Shown one piece after another: positions 54,138 to 63,398 of a stretch of DNA of 64,000 nucleotides. Positions within the stretch are counted from its first letter, which is position 1. The number at the start of each line of letters is the position of its first letter. The notes under the pieces were generated by a model. That model searched no databases. It was not told where the DNA came from and worked only from the letters and a program-made list of their open reading frames with translations. The position numbers were made by a program, and so were the translations under genes. This DNA comes from Caldilineaceae bacterium. Its GTDB lineage: Bacteria; Chloroflexota; Anaerolineae; Caldilineales; Caldilineaceae. The stretch covers positions 1 through 64,000 of the forward strand of contig JAPKMW010000062.1 of assembly GCA_026645575.1 (NCBI GenBank), read 5' to 3'.

Positions 54138-54213
54138 CCAGTAGACCGCAACGTAACCGCACTTGGCATAAATTGACCCTGGATTACGTAGTGAAAAGAG
54201 TGCGGATTACTAC
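54138..54213. mobile_element. MITE-like element, copy C (about 76 bp)
   Basis: Begins CAGTAGACCGCA (54138-54149) and matches copy B (reverse orientation) in CCGCACTTGG and TAAAT-GAC-CTG, ending near TGCGGATTACTA. Its right end abuts the HPt stop codon. It lies between the HPt and receiver genes, and its end is partly degraded. Confidence 0.6.
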
Positions 54214-54627
54214 TCATCCTAATAAATCGTCAATGGCTTCACCCCGGCAGGCGCGTGAACGTAATTCGGCCAAAGCCAGGGCAGTTTTTTGATAGGTATG
54301 GTTTAATTCAGCGGCCCAGTAATCTACTTTTGTGATGCGCTGCTGGCGCGCCAGCGTTTCAATGGTATCACAAATCTGAAAAAGCGCCAGTGCGCCGATA
54401 TTTAGACTCGCACCCTTTAAGGAGTGGGACTGCGCAGCTAATTCAGCCGTTGGATCCAGTTGTACGGTCTCCATCCGTAATGAGTGTTGAATAACCTTGA
54501 CCAAATCGGCGGAATGGACTAGAAAGTCATCAATTAATTCAAGTAACAAATTGTCATCGGTTGTGATGGCATCCATCTCTTGCAACATGGCAATCGTTTC
54601 TCGATCAATCACGGGCGCGTTGGTCAT
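54214..54627 (-). CDS. HPt (histidine phosphotransfer) protein
   Basis: 137 residues, a four-helix HPt domain with the phospho-accepting His68 in AAQSHSLKGASLNIGA. Expected to shuttle phosphate between a hybrid kinase and receivers. It is encoded just upstream (minus strand) of the single-domain receiver, but no histidine kinase is adjacent. Start at 54627 follows AGGAGAACCT. Confidence 0.9.
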   Translation of the reverse strand: MTNAPVIDRETIAMLQEMDAITTDDNLLLELIDDFLVHSADLVKVIQHSLRMETVQLDPTAELAAQSHSLKGASLNIGALALFQICDTIETLARQQRITKVDYWAAELNHTYQKTALALAELRSRACRGEAIDDLLG

Positions 54628-55006
54628 AGGTTCTCCTGCGATTTGGTGGGCGGCCTTGCTTCGCGCATTATTATCAACCCACTTTATCCATTTTACAAAA
54701 TATCGTTAGCTCTGTGTAAAGCGCAACTTGTATGCTTTACCCGCTACCCCTGAGAAGCTGTTTGAAAAGCTGCCAGTAAGCAGGGGCAACGGTCGCGTTG
54801 TAAGGCCAACCATATTGCAACGCTAGTATACCAAAGTTGGCGAAAATCAGGAATTCAGCGTAAAATGACGCTTCTGTTTAATTCCGCCATATGCCAGTGC
54901 GTCCAGCAGATACGTGCATGTGGCGGCCAATACATGGTTGTGTGTTTGCCACTGGCCCCTGCAAGGCGACGCCAACTGTGCTTGTACAAGGGAAGGGATC
55001 TAGACA
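54628..55006. other. Divergent intergenic region
   Basis: About 380 nt between the HPt and rplI genes. No gene; it holds a possible rplI promoter (54837-54866). Confidence 0.5.
54837..54866 (+). promoter_or_regulatory. Candidate rplI promoter
   Basis: TTGGCG (54837-54842) and TAAAAT (54861-54866) are 18 nt apart. Initiation would lie about 130 nt upstream of rplI. No other box pair nearby is better. Confidence 0.4.
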
Positions 55007-55555
55007 ATGGCTCGTATGAAAGTGTTGCTCACGCAGGATGTGCCGGAGCTTGGTCATGCCGGCGATATTTACACCGTCGCCGCCGGTTATGCCCGTAACT
55101 ATCTGATGCCGCGCAAGTTGGCAATTTTGGCAACCAAAGGGGCGTTAAAGCAAGCGGAAGAGATCAAACAAGCGGGCATTCGCCTCCGAGCGCGTGAACG
55201 CGCCAATGCCGAAGCGCAAGCGCAGGTCATCCACGGCCAACGCCTGCTCTTCACCGCCAATGCTGGTGAAAATGACCGTCTCTACGGCTCTGTCACCAGT
55301 TCGGACATTGCCGAAAAGTTGTCGGCGGCTGTGGGCTTCGAGGTGGATCGCCGCAAGATCCAACTGGACGCCGCCATCCGCGATCTGGGCATCTACAGCC
55401 TCACCGTGCGCCTGATGCCGGAAATCCTGCCGTCGTTCCAGGTCGCCGTCGTGCGCGAAGGCGAAGATTGGGGAGCGGCCAACAATCGCGCCGCCGCCAA
55501 AGCTGCTGCCGCCAAGGCCGAGAGCGAAGGCGAAGCGGCGACAGAAAGTGCGTAA
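55007..55555 (+). CDS. rplI: Ribosomal protein bL9
   Basis: 182 residues. N-terminal RNA-binding domain ([36 protein letters not shown]), the long connecting helix, and the C-terminal domain (about 75-150). A tail of about 25 residues rich in Ala, Lys and Glu is longer than usual. The start at 55007 follows AAGGGAAGGGATC. Usual partners rpsF/ssb/rpsR are not adjacent. Terminator at 55592-55622. Confidence 0.95.
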   Translation: MARMKVLLTQDVPELGHAGDIYTVAAGYARNYLMPRKLAILATKGALKQAEEIKQAGIRLRARERANAEAQAQVIHGQRLLFTANAGENDRLYGSVTSSDIAEKLSAAVGFEVDRRKIQLDAAIRDLGIYSLTVRLMPEILPSFQVAVVREGEDWGAANNRAAAKAAAAKAESEGEAATESA

Positions 55556-55591
55556 TGACGCAAAGATAGGCGCCCCATAAATGATCGACAC

Positions 55592-55622
55592 AACAGACCG
55601 GACTATACAGGTTCGGTCTGTT
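55592..55622 (+). terminator. Intrinsic terminator after rplI
   Basis: Stem AACAGACCG (55592-55600) with CGGTCTGTT (55614-55622), 13-nt loop, followed by TGTTTC. Between convergent genes, so it may work both ways. Confidence 0.65.
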
Positions 55623-55656
55623 TGTTTCAAGCGTAGAAAGCACACCTACGACTACC

Positions 55657-57735
55657 TCAAGGGCCAGGCGCCACCGGCAACACCACTTCCGCCAAATTTT
55701 CAAAACCGTTCACCGTTGCCCGATAGAGCAGAATTTGCACCTGATCAAGCGTTCCGGTCGCTGCGCTCGGTTCCGGCAGGTGATAGGGATCAACAATTGT
55801 TTGATCGGGTGATACGCTGTACAACCCTAGCGCCGGTTGTTGTCGATCTTCCTGCCAGTAGCCACCTTGTCCATTTGCGATTGGTTGACCAGCCTGGCGT
55901 GGGCGCACACTAAGCGACACGCCTGCCGGCCAATCACCTGTGGGGAGTTGCCAGAAGAGCGTCAGGGTTAGGCCGTCGTCGTTTGCAGCGATTGTGGAAC
56001 GATAGCCGGCCAGGGGTGATGGCGCCACCGGGGTTACCGTATAGCCCAGCAAAACGACATCGGTTATAACGGTGCGCATCAGAAACGTCGCCGGCAGCAA
56101 CGCCATTGGCTGAGCCATTGGCGCAAACTTGATCCACCGGGGATCGCTGGCTTGTTGGGTTATTATCAGATCAGACGGCAACTCGGCGCGCAGGGTGGAC
56201 GCCGCTTCCCAGGTGCTATAGACAGGTTGGCCAGTCGCAAGTAGTTGCGCCGCTTCACCACTGTCCACAACCCGTACATCGGGACGAATCTGCCAGATGG
56301 CGCGCAGATATTGGAGCGCCAGCGCGTCGTGAACAGCCGCAAAGAGGGGAGCTTGCGCGGGCAATGGTTGGGCCAGGAGAATTGCCGCCTGGTCGAAGGC
56401 GCTGTCGGTTGGCCGGTTGCGACTATCCGCCGCGGCCAACGAAGCAGTAAAGCGCCAGCCAATCGCCACCATCAACAAAACCATTGCCGGCGCATACAAG
56501 CGGCGTCCCCAACGTTGTTGACGCAATTGGTGGATAAACGCTGCCACTCCCAGCAACAAGAGCGGGTAGATCGGCAATATTACCTGGAACCAGTTGCCGC
56601 AACGGTAGGCCCAACAGAAGAGCAGGTAGATTACACAGGTGCTATAGAGCAACAGCGCTTGCCCTCTTTTCAGCCAAGCAATACCGATCAGGCCGCTCAA
56701 CAGCAGCGGGATCGATAGCTCCTGCCAAATCAACTGGGGAAAGCCGTTATCAAAAAAGGCGCAGGTTGGCCCCAAGCCCCAGCCTAACTCTTCCCGCCCC
56801 TGGGCGGTGCTGATAAAGGCCCAGAACCAAGCTTGTGGCGTGGCCCAGTCGCCATGCCCCCACCATTCGGGGTGCGCCGCCCCCCGCCAGTAGACATAGA
56901 GATAGCTCACCAACGGCAGGAGCGCAGCGATCACTGCGCCGATCACCACACGGGCCGACCGCAACAGGTAGGGCGCGTGCCAAAGCATAACAAGCACCAG
57001 AGGTGGAACAATAAAAGCCACAGTCAGCATGTGGGCCAGCGACAACCCAGAGAGCAAGGCCAACCCGATGACAGGCAACACGACACGCATCGTTGGCGCC
57101 GGTTGCCCGGCTGTCTTGTTCGTCTCTATCTGCTCCTGCCAGCGCCAGTAGAAATAGACAATTGCCAATGTTTGTGCAATCGCACTGCTGTACTGTTCCG
57201 TTGTCGTAGCGTAATACCAGAAGAAGTAGGTGACGCCATAGAAGGTGCAGAGCAACACAGCCAGCCACCCATCCCCCAGCGGTTGTGCAAGGGTACGCGT
57301 CAGCCGACATAGAATCTTATACAAAAACCACAATGCCAGCAGCGCCCAAAGTGTGCTATAACTACTAAGGAGTGGAATGGGATTGGGCATGGCAACGCCA
57401 GCCGCATGGACGAGCGAACGAAATCCATGAAACCAGAGCCAGCCCCCCATCGTATAGAGGGGATAGCCGGGGGCGTTGCTCGGTCGCGCCTGCACTTGGG
57501 CATATTGGTGGGTGATCAGATCCCCCCCTTCCAGCTCGCCCGGCTGAAACCCATTGTCCAGGGTAACGCCATAGAGTAGGAGCGCAGCCGACAAGAGCAG
57601 CAGCCCTAGCCAACGAACGTGTTGGGGTTGAGACAAAAAGAGAAGGCAACGCTTGGCAACGTTGCTTGCAGTGGGGCCGGCAATGGGACGCACACTTTTG
57701 TCAACCAGGATTTTTTCTACAGACGGCGTACTCAT
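55657..57735 (-). CDS. DUF2723 membrane protein (GT-C-like)
   Basis: About 692 residues. After a polar head, 10-12 transmembrane helices fill about 42-440, with the DUF2723 hallmark LEGGDLITHQYAQVQARPSN then APGYPLYTMGGWLW. A soluble C-terminal domain follows (about 450-692). DUF2723 proteins are GT-C-fold relatives thought to transfer sugars from lipid carriers. The start at 57735 is chosen over a GTG six codons upstream because it is an ATG; neither has a clear ribosome site. Its leader contains MITE copy B further up. Confidence 0.85.
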   Translation of the reverse strand: MSTPSVEKILVDKSVRPIAGPTASNVAKRCLLFLSQPQHVRWLGLLLLSAALLLYGVTLDNGFQPGELEGGDLITHQYAQVQARPSNAPGYPLYTMGGWLWFHGFRSLVHAAGVAMPNPIPLLSSYSTLWALLALWFLYKILCRLTRTLAQPLGDGWLAVLLCTFYGVTYFFWYYATTTEQYSSAIAQTLAIVYFYWRWQEQIETNKTAGQPAPTMRVVLPVIGLALLSGLSLAHMLTVAFIVPPLVLVMLWHAPYLLRSARVVIGAVIAALLPLVSYLYVYWRGAAHPEWWGHGDWATPQAWFWAFISTAQGREELGWGLGPTCAFFDNGFPQLIWQELSIPLLLSGLIGIAWLKRGQALLLYSTCVIYLLFCWAYRCGNWFQVILPIYPLLLLGVAAFIHQLRQQRWGRRLYAPAMVLLMVAIGWRFTASLAAADSRNRPTDSAFDQAAILLAQPLPAQAPLFAAVHDALALQYLRAIWQIRPDVRVVDSGEAAQLLATGQPVYSTWEAASTLRAELPSDLIITQQASDPRWIKFAPMAQPMALLPATFLMRTVITDVVLLGYTVTPVAPSPLAGYRSTIAANDDGLTLTLFWQLPTGDWPAGVSLSVRPRQAGQPIANGQGGYWQEDRQQPALGLYSVSPDQTIVDPYHLPEPSAATGTLDQVQILLYRATVNGFENLAEVVLPVAPGP

Positions 57736-58079
57736 GGCGTGCGATGCTATCACGAGCCGGGCGCACTGTCAAACAAAAGTGCCGGCAATTTGTAAAACCA
57801 TCGTGGGCTGTTTATAATCAGTCGTCCGCAGTCGTACAGTTGCATAGTCGTATAGTCGCGTAGTTCAGAGTCCATTTAGACCAAGTGCGGCTATGGTGCG
57901 GTCTACTGAAATAAAATGCACCATTCTTTTACAGGATCAACGCTAGCTCCTGGCCCGTAAGCAGATGCCGATCGCGCGCGCGCCAGGGGCTATTTTGTCC
58001 GTATTGAGTAGTTTCTAAGCGCCTAACCGGTCACGTAATCGGCTAGCCATTTAGAAGCTACTGCATAGAAAGGGTTTTT
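57736..58079. other. Divergent intergenic region
   Basis: About 340 nt without a gene; contains MITE copy B (57819-57908). A 12-bp imperfect hairpin (58007-58018 with 58051-58062, one mismatch) lies just upstream of the ribosome site of the next plus-strand gene. This hairpin could affect translation. Confidence 0.5.
57819..57908. mobile_element. MITE-like element, copy B (90 bp)
   Basis: Ends CAGTCGTCCGCA (57819-57830) and TGCGGTCTACTG (57897-57908) are inverted with two mismatches. The interior has GTCGTA/GTCGCG tandem units and CCAAGTGCGG shared with copy C. No target duplication is visible. Intergenic. Confidence 0.7.
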
Positions 58080-58994
58080 ATGCATCGCGATCTCCGCAAC
58101 GCGCAACAACTGGGCAGCACGCCCGCCGGTGAAGCGCGCAAACGCCCCTTGATTGGCGTTCCCACCGGTCGCGAAAAATCGCAACGCTTCTATGGCCTGC
58201 CGCTCTACATCATGAACCAGACCTACATTCGGATGTTGGAAAATCTTGGCGCGCTGCCGGTGATGATTCCTTTGCAGATGACCGAAGCAACCTTGCGCGG
58301 CATCTTTGAACGGCTGGACGGCCTCTTCCTGCCCGGCGGCGAAGATATTGACCCCAGCCACTATGGCGCCGCGCAACACCCACGCCTGGGCGCTACCGAT
58401 AAAGAACGGGACCGCACGGAACTCCTGGTTACCCGCTGGGCGGTTGAAACGGGAATGCCGCTGTTGGGTGTCTGTCGCGGCTTGCAGATGATCAATGTAG
58501 CCTGTGGCGGCACGCTTCATCAGGATCTGCATGATGAATGCCCGACGCTAGACAAACATGACTTTACGCCGCCGACCTACGAACGCTATCGCATCAGCCA
58601 CACCGTGACCATTGAACCGGACAGTCGCCTGGCACAGGCATTGGGGACCGTCCATGAAGTCAATTCCATGCACCACCAAGGCATCGACCAACTGGGCGCT
58701 GGGTTGCGTGTGGTGGCGCGCGCCGAAGATGGCTTGGCGGAAGCGATTGAACTGCCGGTCTTGCCCTATGTTGTCGGCGTCCAGTGGCATCCCGAAGAGC
58801 TTGCCACCACCGATCAACATCATAGCAATCTCTTCTATGATTTTATCGCCGCCGCCGCCAGCGACTGGCCGAGCCAGGTGCCGCCCGAATGGCCGCGTCA
58901 ATTTGCCCTGTTGCAAGAGAGCAAACGCCCCTATACGCCACCGGCGCCGCTTACCACCGTCGAAGAAGGACTGGTCGCCACCTCCCGCCGATAA
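58080..58994 (+). CDS. Class-I glutamine amidotransferase-like gamma-glutamyl hydrolase (peptidase C26)
   Basis: 304 residues. Nucleophile Cys132 in LGVCRGLQ, and His237/Glu239 in QWHPEE complete the triad. LPGGEDIDPSHYG shows the PuuD-like branch that hydrolyses gamma-glutamyl-GABA and similar compounds. A tail of about 40 residues extends the family length. Start at 58080 follows AAAGGG. No polyamine-degradation genes are adjacent. Confidence 0.9.
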   Translation: MHRDLRNAQQLGSTPAGEARKRPLIGVPTGREKSQRFYGLPLYIMNQTYIRMLENLGALPVMIPLQMTEATLRGIFERLDGLFLPGGEDIDPSHYGAAQHPRLGATDKERDRTELLVTRWAVETGMPLLGVCRGLQMINVACGGTLHQDLHDECPTLDKHDFTPPTYERYRISHTVTIEPDSRLAQALGTVHEVNSMHHQGIDQLGAGLRVVARAEDGLAEAIELPVLPYVVGVQWHPEELATTDQHHSNLFYDFIAAAASDWPSQVPPEWPRQFALLQESKRPYTPPAPLTTVEEGLVATSRR

Positions 58995-59000
58995 AATCAT

Positions 59001-59073
59001 ACAGACGCCGATTCAGGCAACGTAGATCGCTTTCTGGCGTGCAATGAGCTACGTTGCCTGAATCCGCGTCTGT
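59001..59073. terminator. 25-bp inverted repeat between convergent genes
   Basis: Arms 59001-59025 and 59049-59073 are complementary at 24 of 25 positions, loop 23 nt (core TTCAGGCAACGTAG). Located 6 nt after the amidotransferase stop and just before the convergent VapC relic. Could terminate transcription or be another dispersed repeat. Confidence 0.6.
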
Positions 59074-59079
59074 ACCCCC

Positions 59080-59382
59080 TCACCCCGGCTGCGACCAATC
59101 GACGATCCTCAAGCCCGGCACTTGCCCAAAATCACACAAATTGCGCGTGACTACAGTGGCCAGGTGATTCAATGCGATGGCAGCAATCCGCAGATCTTGG
59201 GTGTCGATCCGAATTTTTTGTTGACGTAACCGTTCATAATAACTGACTGCTGGGGCATCGTAGGCGAGAATAGTCAAGGGACGGAAATATTCAACTGTTT
59301 GCAGTAGACGATGAAAAGCATGGGCCGCTTCTGCCGCGTTCTTGGCACGATTGAGGGTGGAGAAACGGCCTTCTCTTGCCAG
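59080..59382 (-). pseudogene. Truncated VapC-like PIN-domain toxin
   Basis: About 100 codons of a PIN-domain C-terminal half: LAREGRFSTLNRAKNAAEAA, HAFHRLLQTVEYFRP, ILAYDAPAVSYYERLRQQKI, DTQDLRIAAIALNHLATVVT, RNLCDFGQVPGL. Conserved acidic residues of the second half (the D of DTQDLRIAA and D of DFGQVPG) are present. The first half with the initial catalytic Asp is missing; the frame meets TAG at 59383-59385. No antitoxin gene is adjacent. A relic. Confidence 0.75.
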
Positions 59383-59676
59383 CTACCGCTTTACAATCAA
59401 CCACAGTGCCGCTGCCGTCACCACTGATCAACACGCGACTTTGGACTTCGGACGCTTGACTTCCGTACATCTGTTCCGCCTTGCCTTCCAGTTGGTCAAA
59501 AACATAAATTTGGGATATAATAGTTGCGATTGGGATTTGTGGTTTTTCACTGTCTGCTTGTGGAAAAGTGGTTCATTGGTCAGGTAGTCGTTGTGGGTTT
59601 GCCCAACCCAACAACGGCCTGCCTGCTTCATTGCGCCCTATCATAGAGCAGTTGAATTTTTGCCAGGAGTGGTTGC
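59383..59676. other. Region upstream of gyrA
   Basis: No supported gene in these 294 nt. No clear promoter boxes or inverted repeat were picked out. Confidence 0.45.
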
Positions 59677-62415
59677 ATGGAGGAACGTCCTGAAATGAAT
59701 GGCGACGGGCAAAGCTTGCCCGAAATGCCAATGGTGAGCGTGAATGGCGCTCACAACGGTAATGGCAGCGTAAATGGAAGCGCGAACGGTAGCGACAGTG
59801 CCATTTTGATCGGTAATGTGCGCCCCATCTCGATTGAAAGCGAGATGCGCGCCAGCTATCTCGACTATGCCATGAGCGTTATTGTGGCGCGGGCGCTGCC
59901 GGATGCGCGTGATGGGTTAAAGCCGGTCCATCGTCGTATTCTCTATGCGATGCACGACATGGGATTAGGTCCCAGCAGCCCGTACAAAAAGAGCGCCCGT
60001 ATCGTCGGTGAAGTGTTGGGTAAATATCATCCCCACGGCGACACAGCGGTCTATGATGCCATGGCGCGCATGGCGCAAGATTTTAGCTTGCGCTATCCGC
60101 TGGTCGATGGACAGGGCAACTTTGGTTCGGTCGATGGCGATAGCCCGGCGGCCATGCGTTACACCGAAGCCCGCCTGGCGCGCATTGCCGACCCGATGCT
60201 CCAGGACATCGAAATGGATACGGTGGACTGGAACCCGAACTTTGATGACAGCCTGGAAGAGCCGCAAGTGCTGCCGGCCATGTTACCGAATCTCTTGGTC
60301 AATGGCACCAGTGGCATTGCCGTCGGCATGGCGACCAACATTCCGCCCCATAATCTCAGCGAGATTGCGGACGCGATTGTCTATGTCATCGATCGCTGGG
60401 AGGAACGCGAAGAGATCGGCCTGGAAGATCTGATGACCTTTGTCAAAGGGCCGGACTTCCCTACGGGTGGGATTATCCTCGGCACGGAAGGGGTCAAGCA
60501 GGCCCTTGCTACGGGTCGCGGCAAGGTGATGATTCGCGCCAAGACCGAAATCGAAGAAAACAAGGGGGAACGGTTCCGCATTATCGTCACCGAAATCCCC
60601 TATCAGGTCAATAAATCGATGTTGATTGAGCGCATTGCCGAACTGGTGCGCGAGGGCAAGCTCGACCAGATCAGCGACCTGCGCGATGAGAGTGACCGCA
60701 CCGGGATGCGCATTGTTATCGAACTGAAGCGCGGCGCCGCCCCAAAAAAGGTGCGCAATCAACTCTTCAAACATACGGCGTTACAAACCTCCTTTGGCGT
60801 CAACACGCTGGCGCTGGTCAACGGCGAACCGGCAACCTTGGGGCTACGGCGCGCCTTGATCATCTATGTGGACCATCGCTTCGAGGTCATCACCCGGCGC
60901 ACCCGCTTCCAACTGGCCAAAGCGCGCGAACGCGCCCACATCTTGGAAGGTTTGCGCATTGCGTTGGAATTTCTCGACGAAGTGATCCAACTGATCCGCA
61001 GCAGTGACAGCGCCGACGCTGCCCGCACCGGCTTGATGGAGCGCTTTGGCTTGAGCCAGGTGCAGGCGCAAGCGATTCTCGATATGCAGTTGCGCCGTCT
61101 GGCCGCTTTGGAACGGCAGAAGATCGAAGATGAATATCAGGAGATCATGGCGCGCATTGCCTACTTTGAGGATCTGCTCGCCCACCCACACAAGATTCGC
61201 AGCCTGATTCGCGACGATATTCTGCTGCTCAAAGAAAAATTTGGCGACGCCCGGCGCACGATGATTGCCTATGACGCCAACGGCGAACTCAATGACGAGG
61301 ATCTGATCGCCAACGACAACATGTTGATCAGCTATAGCGCTGGCTCCTACATCAAGCGCATGAAGGCTGAAACCTTCCGCGCCCAGGGTCGTGGTGGACG
61401 CGGTATTAAGGGCATGGCGACGCGCGAAGAGGATGAGGTGATCAACTTGCTCTTTGCCCGCAACCTGGACAACATTCTGCTCTTTACCAACAAGGGACGG
61501 GTCTACAGCAACAAAGTTTATGAGTTGCCGGAAGCGAGTCGCACGGCGCGTGGCGCGCATATCGCCAACTTCCTCAACTTGCAGCCGGACGAGACGGTCT
61601 CGACGATGGTAATCGTCCCCGACTTTGAACAGGCCGAATATATCACCCTGATCACCCGCCAGGCGCGTATCAAACGCATGGAGTTGAGCGTCTTTAGTAA
61701 TATCCGCTCGGTCGGTCTACTGGCGATGAATCTTGACCCCGGCGATTCGCTCGACTGGGCGCGCTTGACCAATGGTAATGAGGAATTTATCATTGTCACC
61801 CGCAATGGCAAGGCGTTGCGCTTCCATGAAGACCATGTGCGCGCCATGGGGCGCACCGCCGCCGGGGTGATGGCGATGCGACTCCTGGATGATGACGCCA
61901 TTGTCAGCATGGATGTAGTTAAGCCGGATCATGATCTCTTTGTGATTCATGAACGGGGCTGGGGCAAACGGGTGTCGCTGGAAGAGTACAACGCCAAGGG
62001 GCGCTATACCCAGGGCATGTGGACGACCGACCACACCCGTTTAGGCGAAATCGGCGCAATTGTGGCGGCACGTGTCGTGCATCCGCAAGACCAGATCACG
62101 CTGATGACCAGCCAGGGCATTGTGCTGAGGACCGAAGTGCGCGGTATCAGCCAGATGGGGCGGGCGACCCGTGGCGTGCGCATTGTCAAGATGCAGGAGG
62201 AAGACGCGGTGGCCGCCATTGCCGTCATCACTCACGAAGATTTGACCCGTGGCGTAGACGGCGTCGAGCCAACAGCACCGGGAGTGATCCAGGCGATTGA
62301 AGAAACCGCCGCGAACGAGGTAATTCTCTCTGTCAGCGCCACACACGTTGACGATGGTGAAATGGCGACGGTCATTGCCGAGGAAGTCGAAACTTTAGCC
62401 GAACCAACTGCGTAA
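59677..62415 (+). CDS. gyrA: DNA gyrase subunit A
   Basis: 912 residues; breaks and rejoins DNA in negative supercoiling. Quinolone-resistance region [17 protein letters not shown] has Thr123 and Asp127 at the positions of E. coli Ser83 and Asp87. Catalytic tyrosine Tyr162 lies in [10 protein letters not shown]. The C-terminal beta-pinwheel carries the GyrA box QGRGGRG (about 570-576), so this is gyrase rather than topoisomerase IV. An N-terminal extension of about 45 residues rich in Asn/Gly/Ser (e.g. [18 protein letters not shown]) precedes the conserved start. The neighbouring nuclease-like gene follows after 11 nt. Confidence 0.95.
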   Translation: MEERPEMNGDGQSLPEMPMVSVNGAHNGNGSVNGSANGSDSAILIGNVRPISIESEMRASYLDYAMSVIVARALPDARDGLKPVHRRILYAMHDMGLGPSSPYKKSARIVGEVLGKYHPHGDTAVYDAMARMAQDFSLRYPLVDGQGNFGSVDGDSPAAMRYTEARLARIADPMLQDIEMDTVDWNPNFDDSLEEPQVLPAMLPNLLVNGTSGIAVGMATNIPPHNLSEIADAIVYVIDRWEEREEIGLEDLMTFVKGPDFPTGGIILGTEGVKQALATGRGKVMIRAKTEIEENKGERFRIIVTEIPYQVNKSMLIERIAELVREGKLDQISDLRDESDRTGMRIVIELKRGAAPKKVRNQLFKHTALQTSFGVNTLALVNGEPATLGLRRALIIYVDHRFEVITRRTRFQLAKARERAHILEGLRIALEFLDEVIQLIRSSDSADAARTGLMERFGLSQVQAQAILDMQLRRLAALERQKIEDEYQEIMARIAYFEDLLAHPHKIRSLIRDDILLLKEKFGDARRTMIAYDANGELNDEDLIANDNMLISYSAGSYIKRMKAETFRAQGRGGRGIKGMATREEDEVINLLFARNLDNILLFTNKGRVYSNKVYELPEASRTARGAHIANFLNLQPDETVSTMVIVPDFEQAEYITLITRQARIKRMELSVFSNIRSVGLLAMNLDPGDSLDWARLTNGNEEFIIVTRNGKALRFHEDHVRAMGRTAAGVMAMRLLDDDAIVSMDVVKPDHDLFVIHERGWGKRVSLEEYNAKGRYTQGMWTTDHTRLGEIGAIVAARVVHPQDQITLMTSQGIVLRTEVRGISQMGRATRGVRIVKMQEEDAVAAIAVITHEDLTRGVDGVEPTAPGVIQAIEETAANEVILSVSATHVDDGEMATVIAEEVETLAEPTA

Positions 62416-62426
62416 AGTGATCAACG

Positions 62427-63377
62427 ATGGCCCAACGCCGTTCTGATTATGACAGCCCCTGGAAGGAAATTGTTGAACTGTTTTTCCCGCAGTTCATGGC
62501 CTTTTTCTTTCCGGGAGCCTACGCCGCCATCGATTGGCAGCAACCATACGAATTTCTGGACAAAGAGTTGCAACAGGTGATGCGCGCCGCCAAGAGTGGT
62601 CGTCATACCGTTGATAAGCTGGTGAGCGTTACCCTGAATGATGGGAGTGCCGCCCTAGTGTTGATACACATTGAGATCCAGAATCAGGTGGATCTCGTCT
62701 TTCCTGAGCGCATGTTCATCTATAGCTATCGCCTCTATGACCGCCATAAAACACGTGTGGTGAGTCTGGCGATTCTGGGCGATGACGACCCAACCTGGCG
62801 TCCCCAGGAGTTTGGCTACGAACTGTGGGGCTACGAAATCAAGCTCCGTTTCCCCACCATCAAGTTGCTTGATTATGAAGCCGACTGGGCCGCCCTGGAA
62901 CAGAGCAAGAATCCGTTTGCAGTCGTGGTGATGACCCACTTACGGGCCAAAACGACTCAGCGTTATCCACAAACTCGTCTACGCTGGAAGATCGATCTGG
63001 TGAAGGCGCTCTATGCCAACCAATTTACTCGTCACGAAATCGCAGAATTGTTTCGTTTTATTGATTGGGTTATGGTCTTACCAGAGAAGTATGAGACGCG
63101 TTTTGAGAATGCGTTGAAAGAAATCGAGGAGAGCGAACAGATGCGATATGTCACCACTATCGAACGGCGTGCCATTGAACGGGGTAGTGTGGAAACTGCG
63201 CGCGAGATGCTAATTGACGCGCTCACAGTGCGCTTTCAAGAAGTGCCGGAAGAATTGCTGGAACGGCTACGCAATTCAAAGGATTTAAAGCGCCTCAAGA
63301 CGTTAGTCCGCCAGGCCATCCTCGCCGGCTCCCTTGAAGAATTTGAACACGCCCTAGAAGCCGGTGTTCAGCGCTAA
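62427..63377 (+). CDS. Rpn/PD-(D/E)XK-like protein with DUF4351-like tail
   Basis: 316 residues. SDYDSPWKEIVELFFPQFMA and WQQPYEFLDKELQQVMRAAK start the fold, LVLIHIEIQNQVDLVFPERM holds an E-x-Q in place of the usual E-x-K, and FPERMFIYSYRLYDRHK follows, typical of Rpn/transposase-31-like recombination-promoting nucleases. The tail (about 240-310; EMLIDALTVRFQEVPEELLE, LKTLVRQAILAGSLEEFEHA) is the DUF4351-like helix pair also seen in the broken gene at 31.6 kb. Eleven nt after gyrA; independent or read-through. Confidence 0.8.
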   Translation: MAQRRSDYDSPWKEIVELFFPQFMAFFFPGAYAAIDWQQPYEFLDKELQQVMRAAKSGRHTVDKLVSVTLNDGSAALVLIHIEIQNQVDLVFPERMFIYSYRLYDRHKTRVVSLAILGDDDPTWRPQEFGYELWGYEIKLRFPTIKLLDYEADWAALEQSKNPFAVVVMTHLRAKTTQRYPQTRLRWKIDLVKALYANQFTRHEIAELFRFIDWVMVLPEKYETRFENALKEIEESEQMRYVTTIERRAIERGSVETAREMLIDALTVRFQEVPEELLERLRNSKDLKRLKTLVRQAILAGSLEEFEHALEAGVQR

Positions 63378-63398
63378 CCATATCCCAAGGATAAACTA

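Noticed and set aside
54628..55006. Possible tRNA or small RNA upstream of rplI
   Set aside because: No cloverleaf or conserved T-loop sequence was seen.
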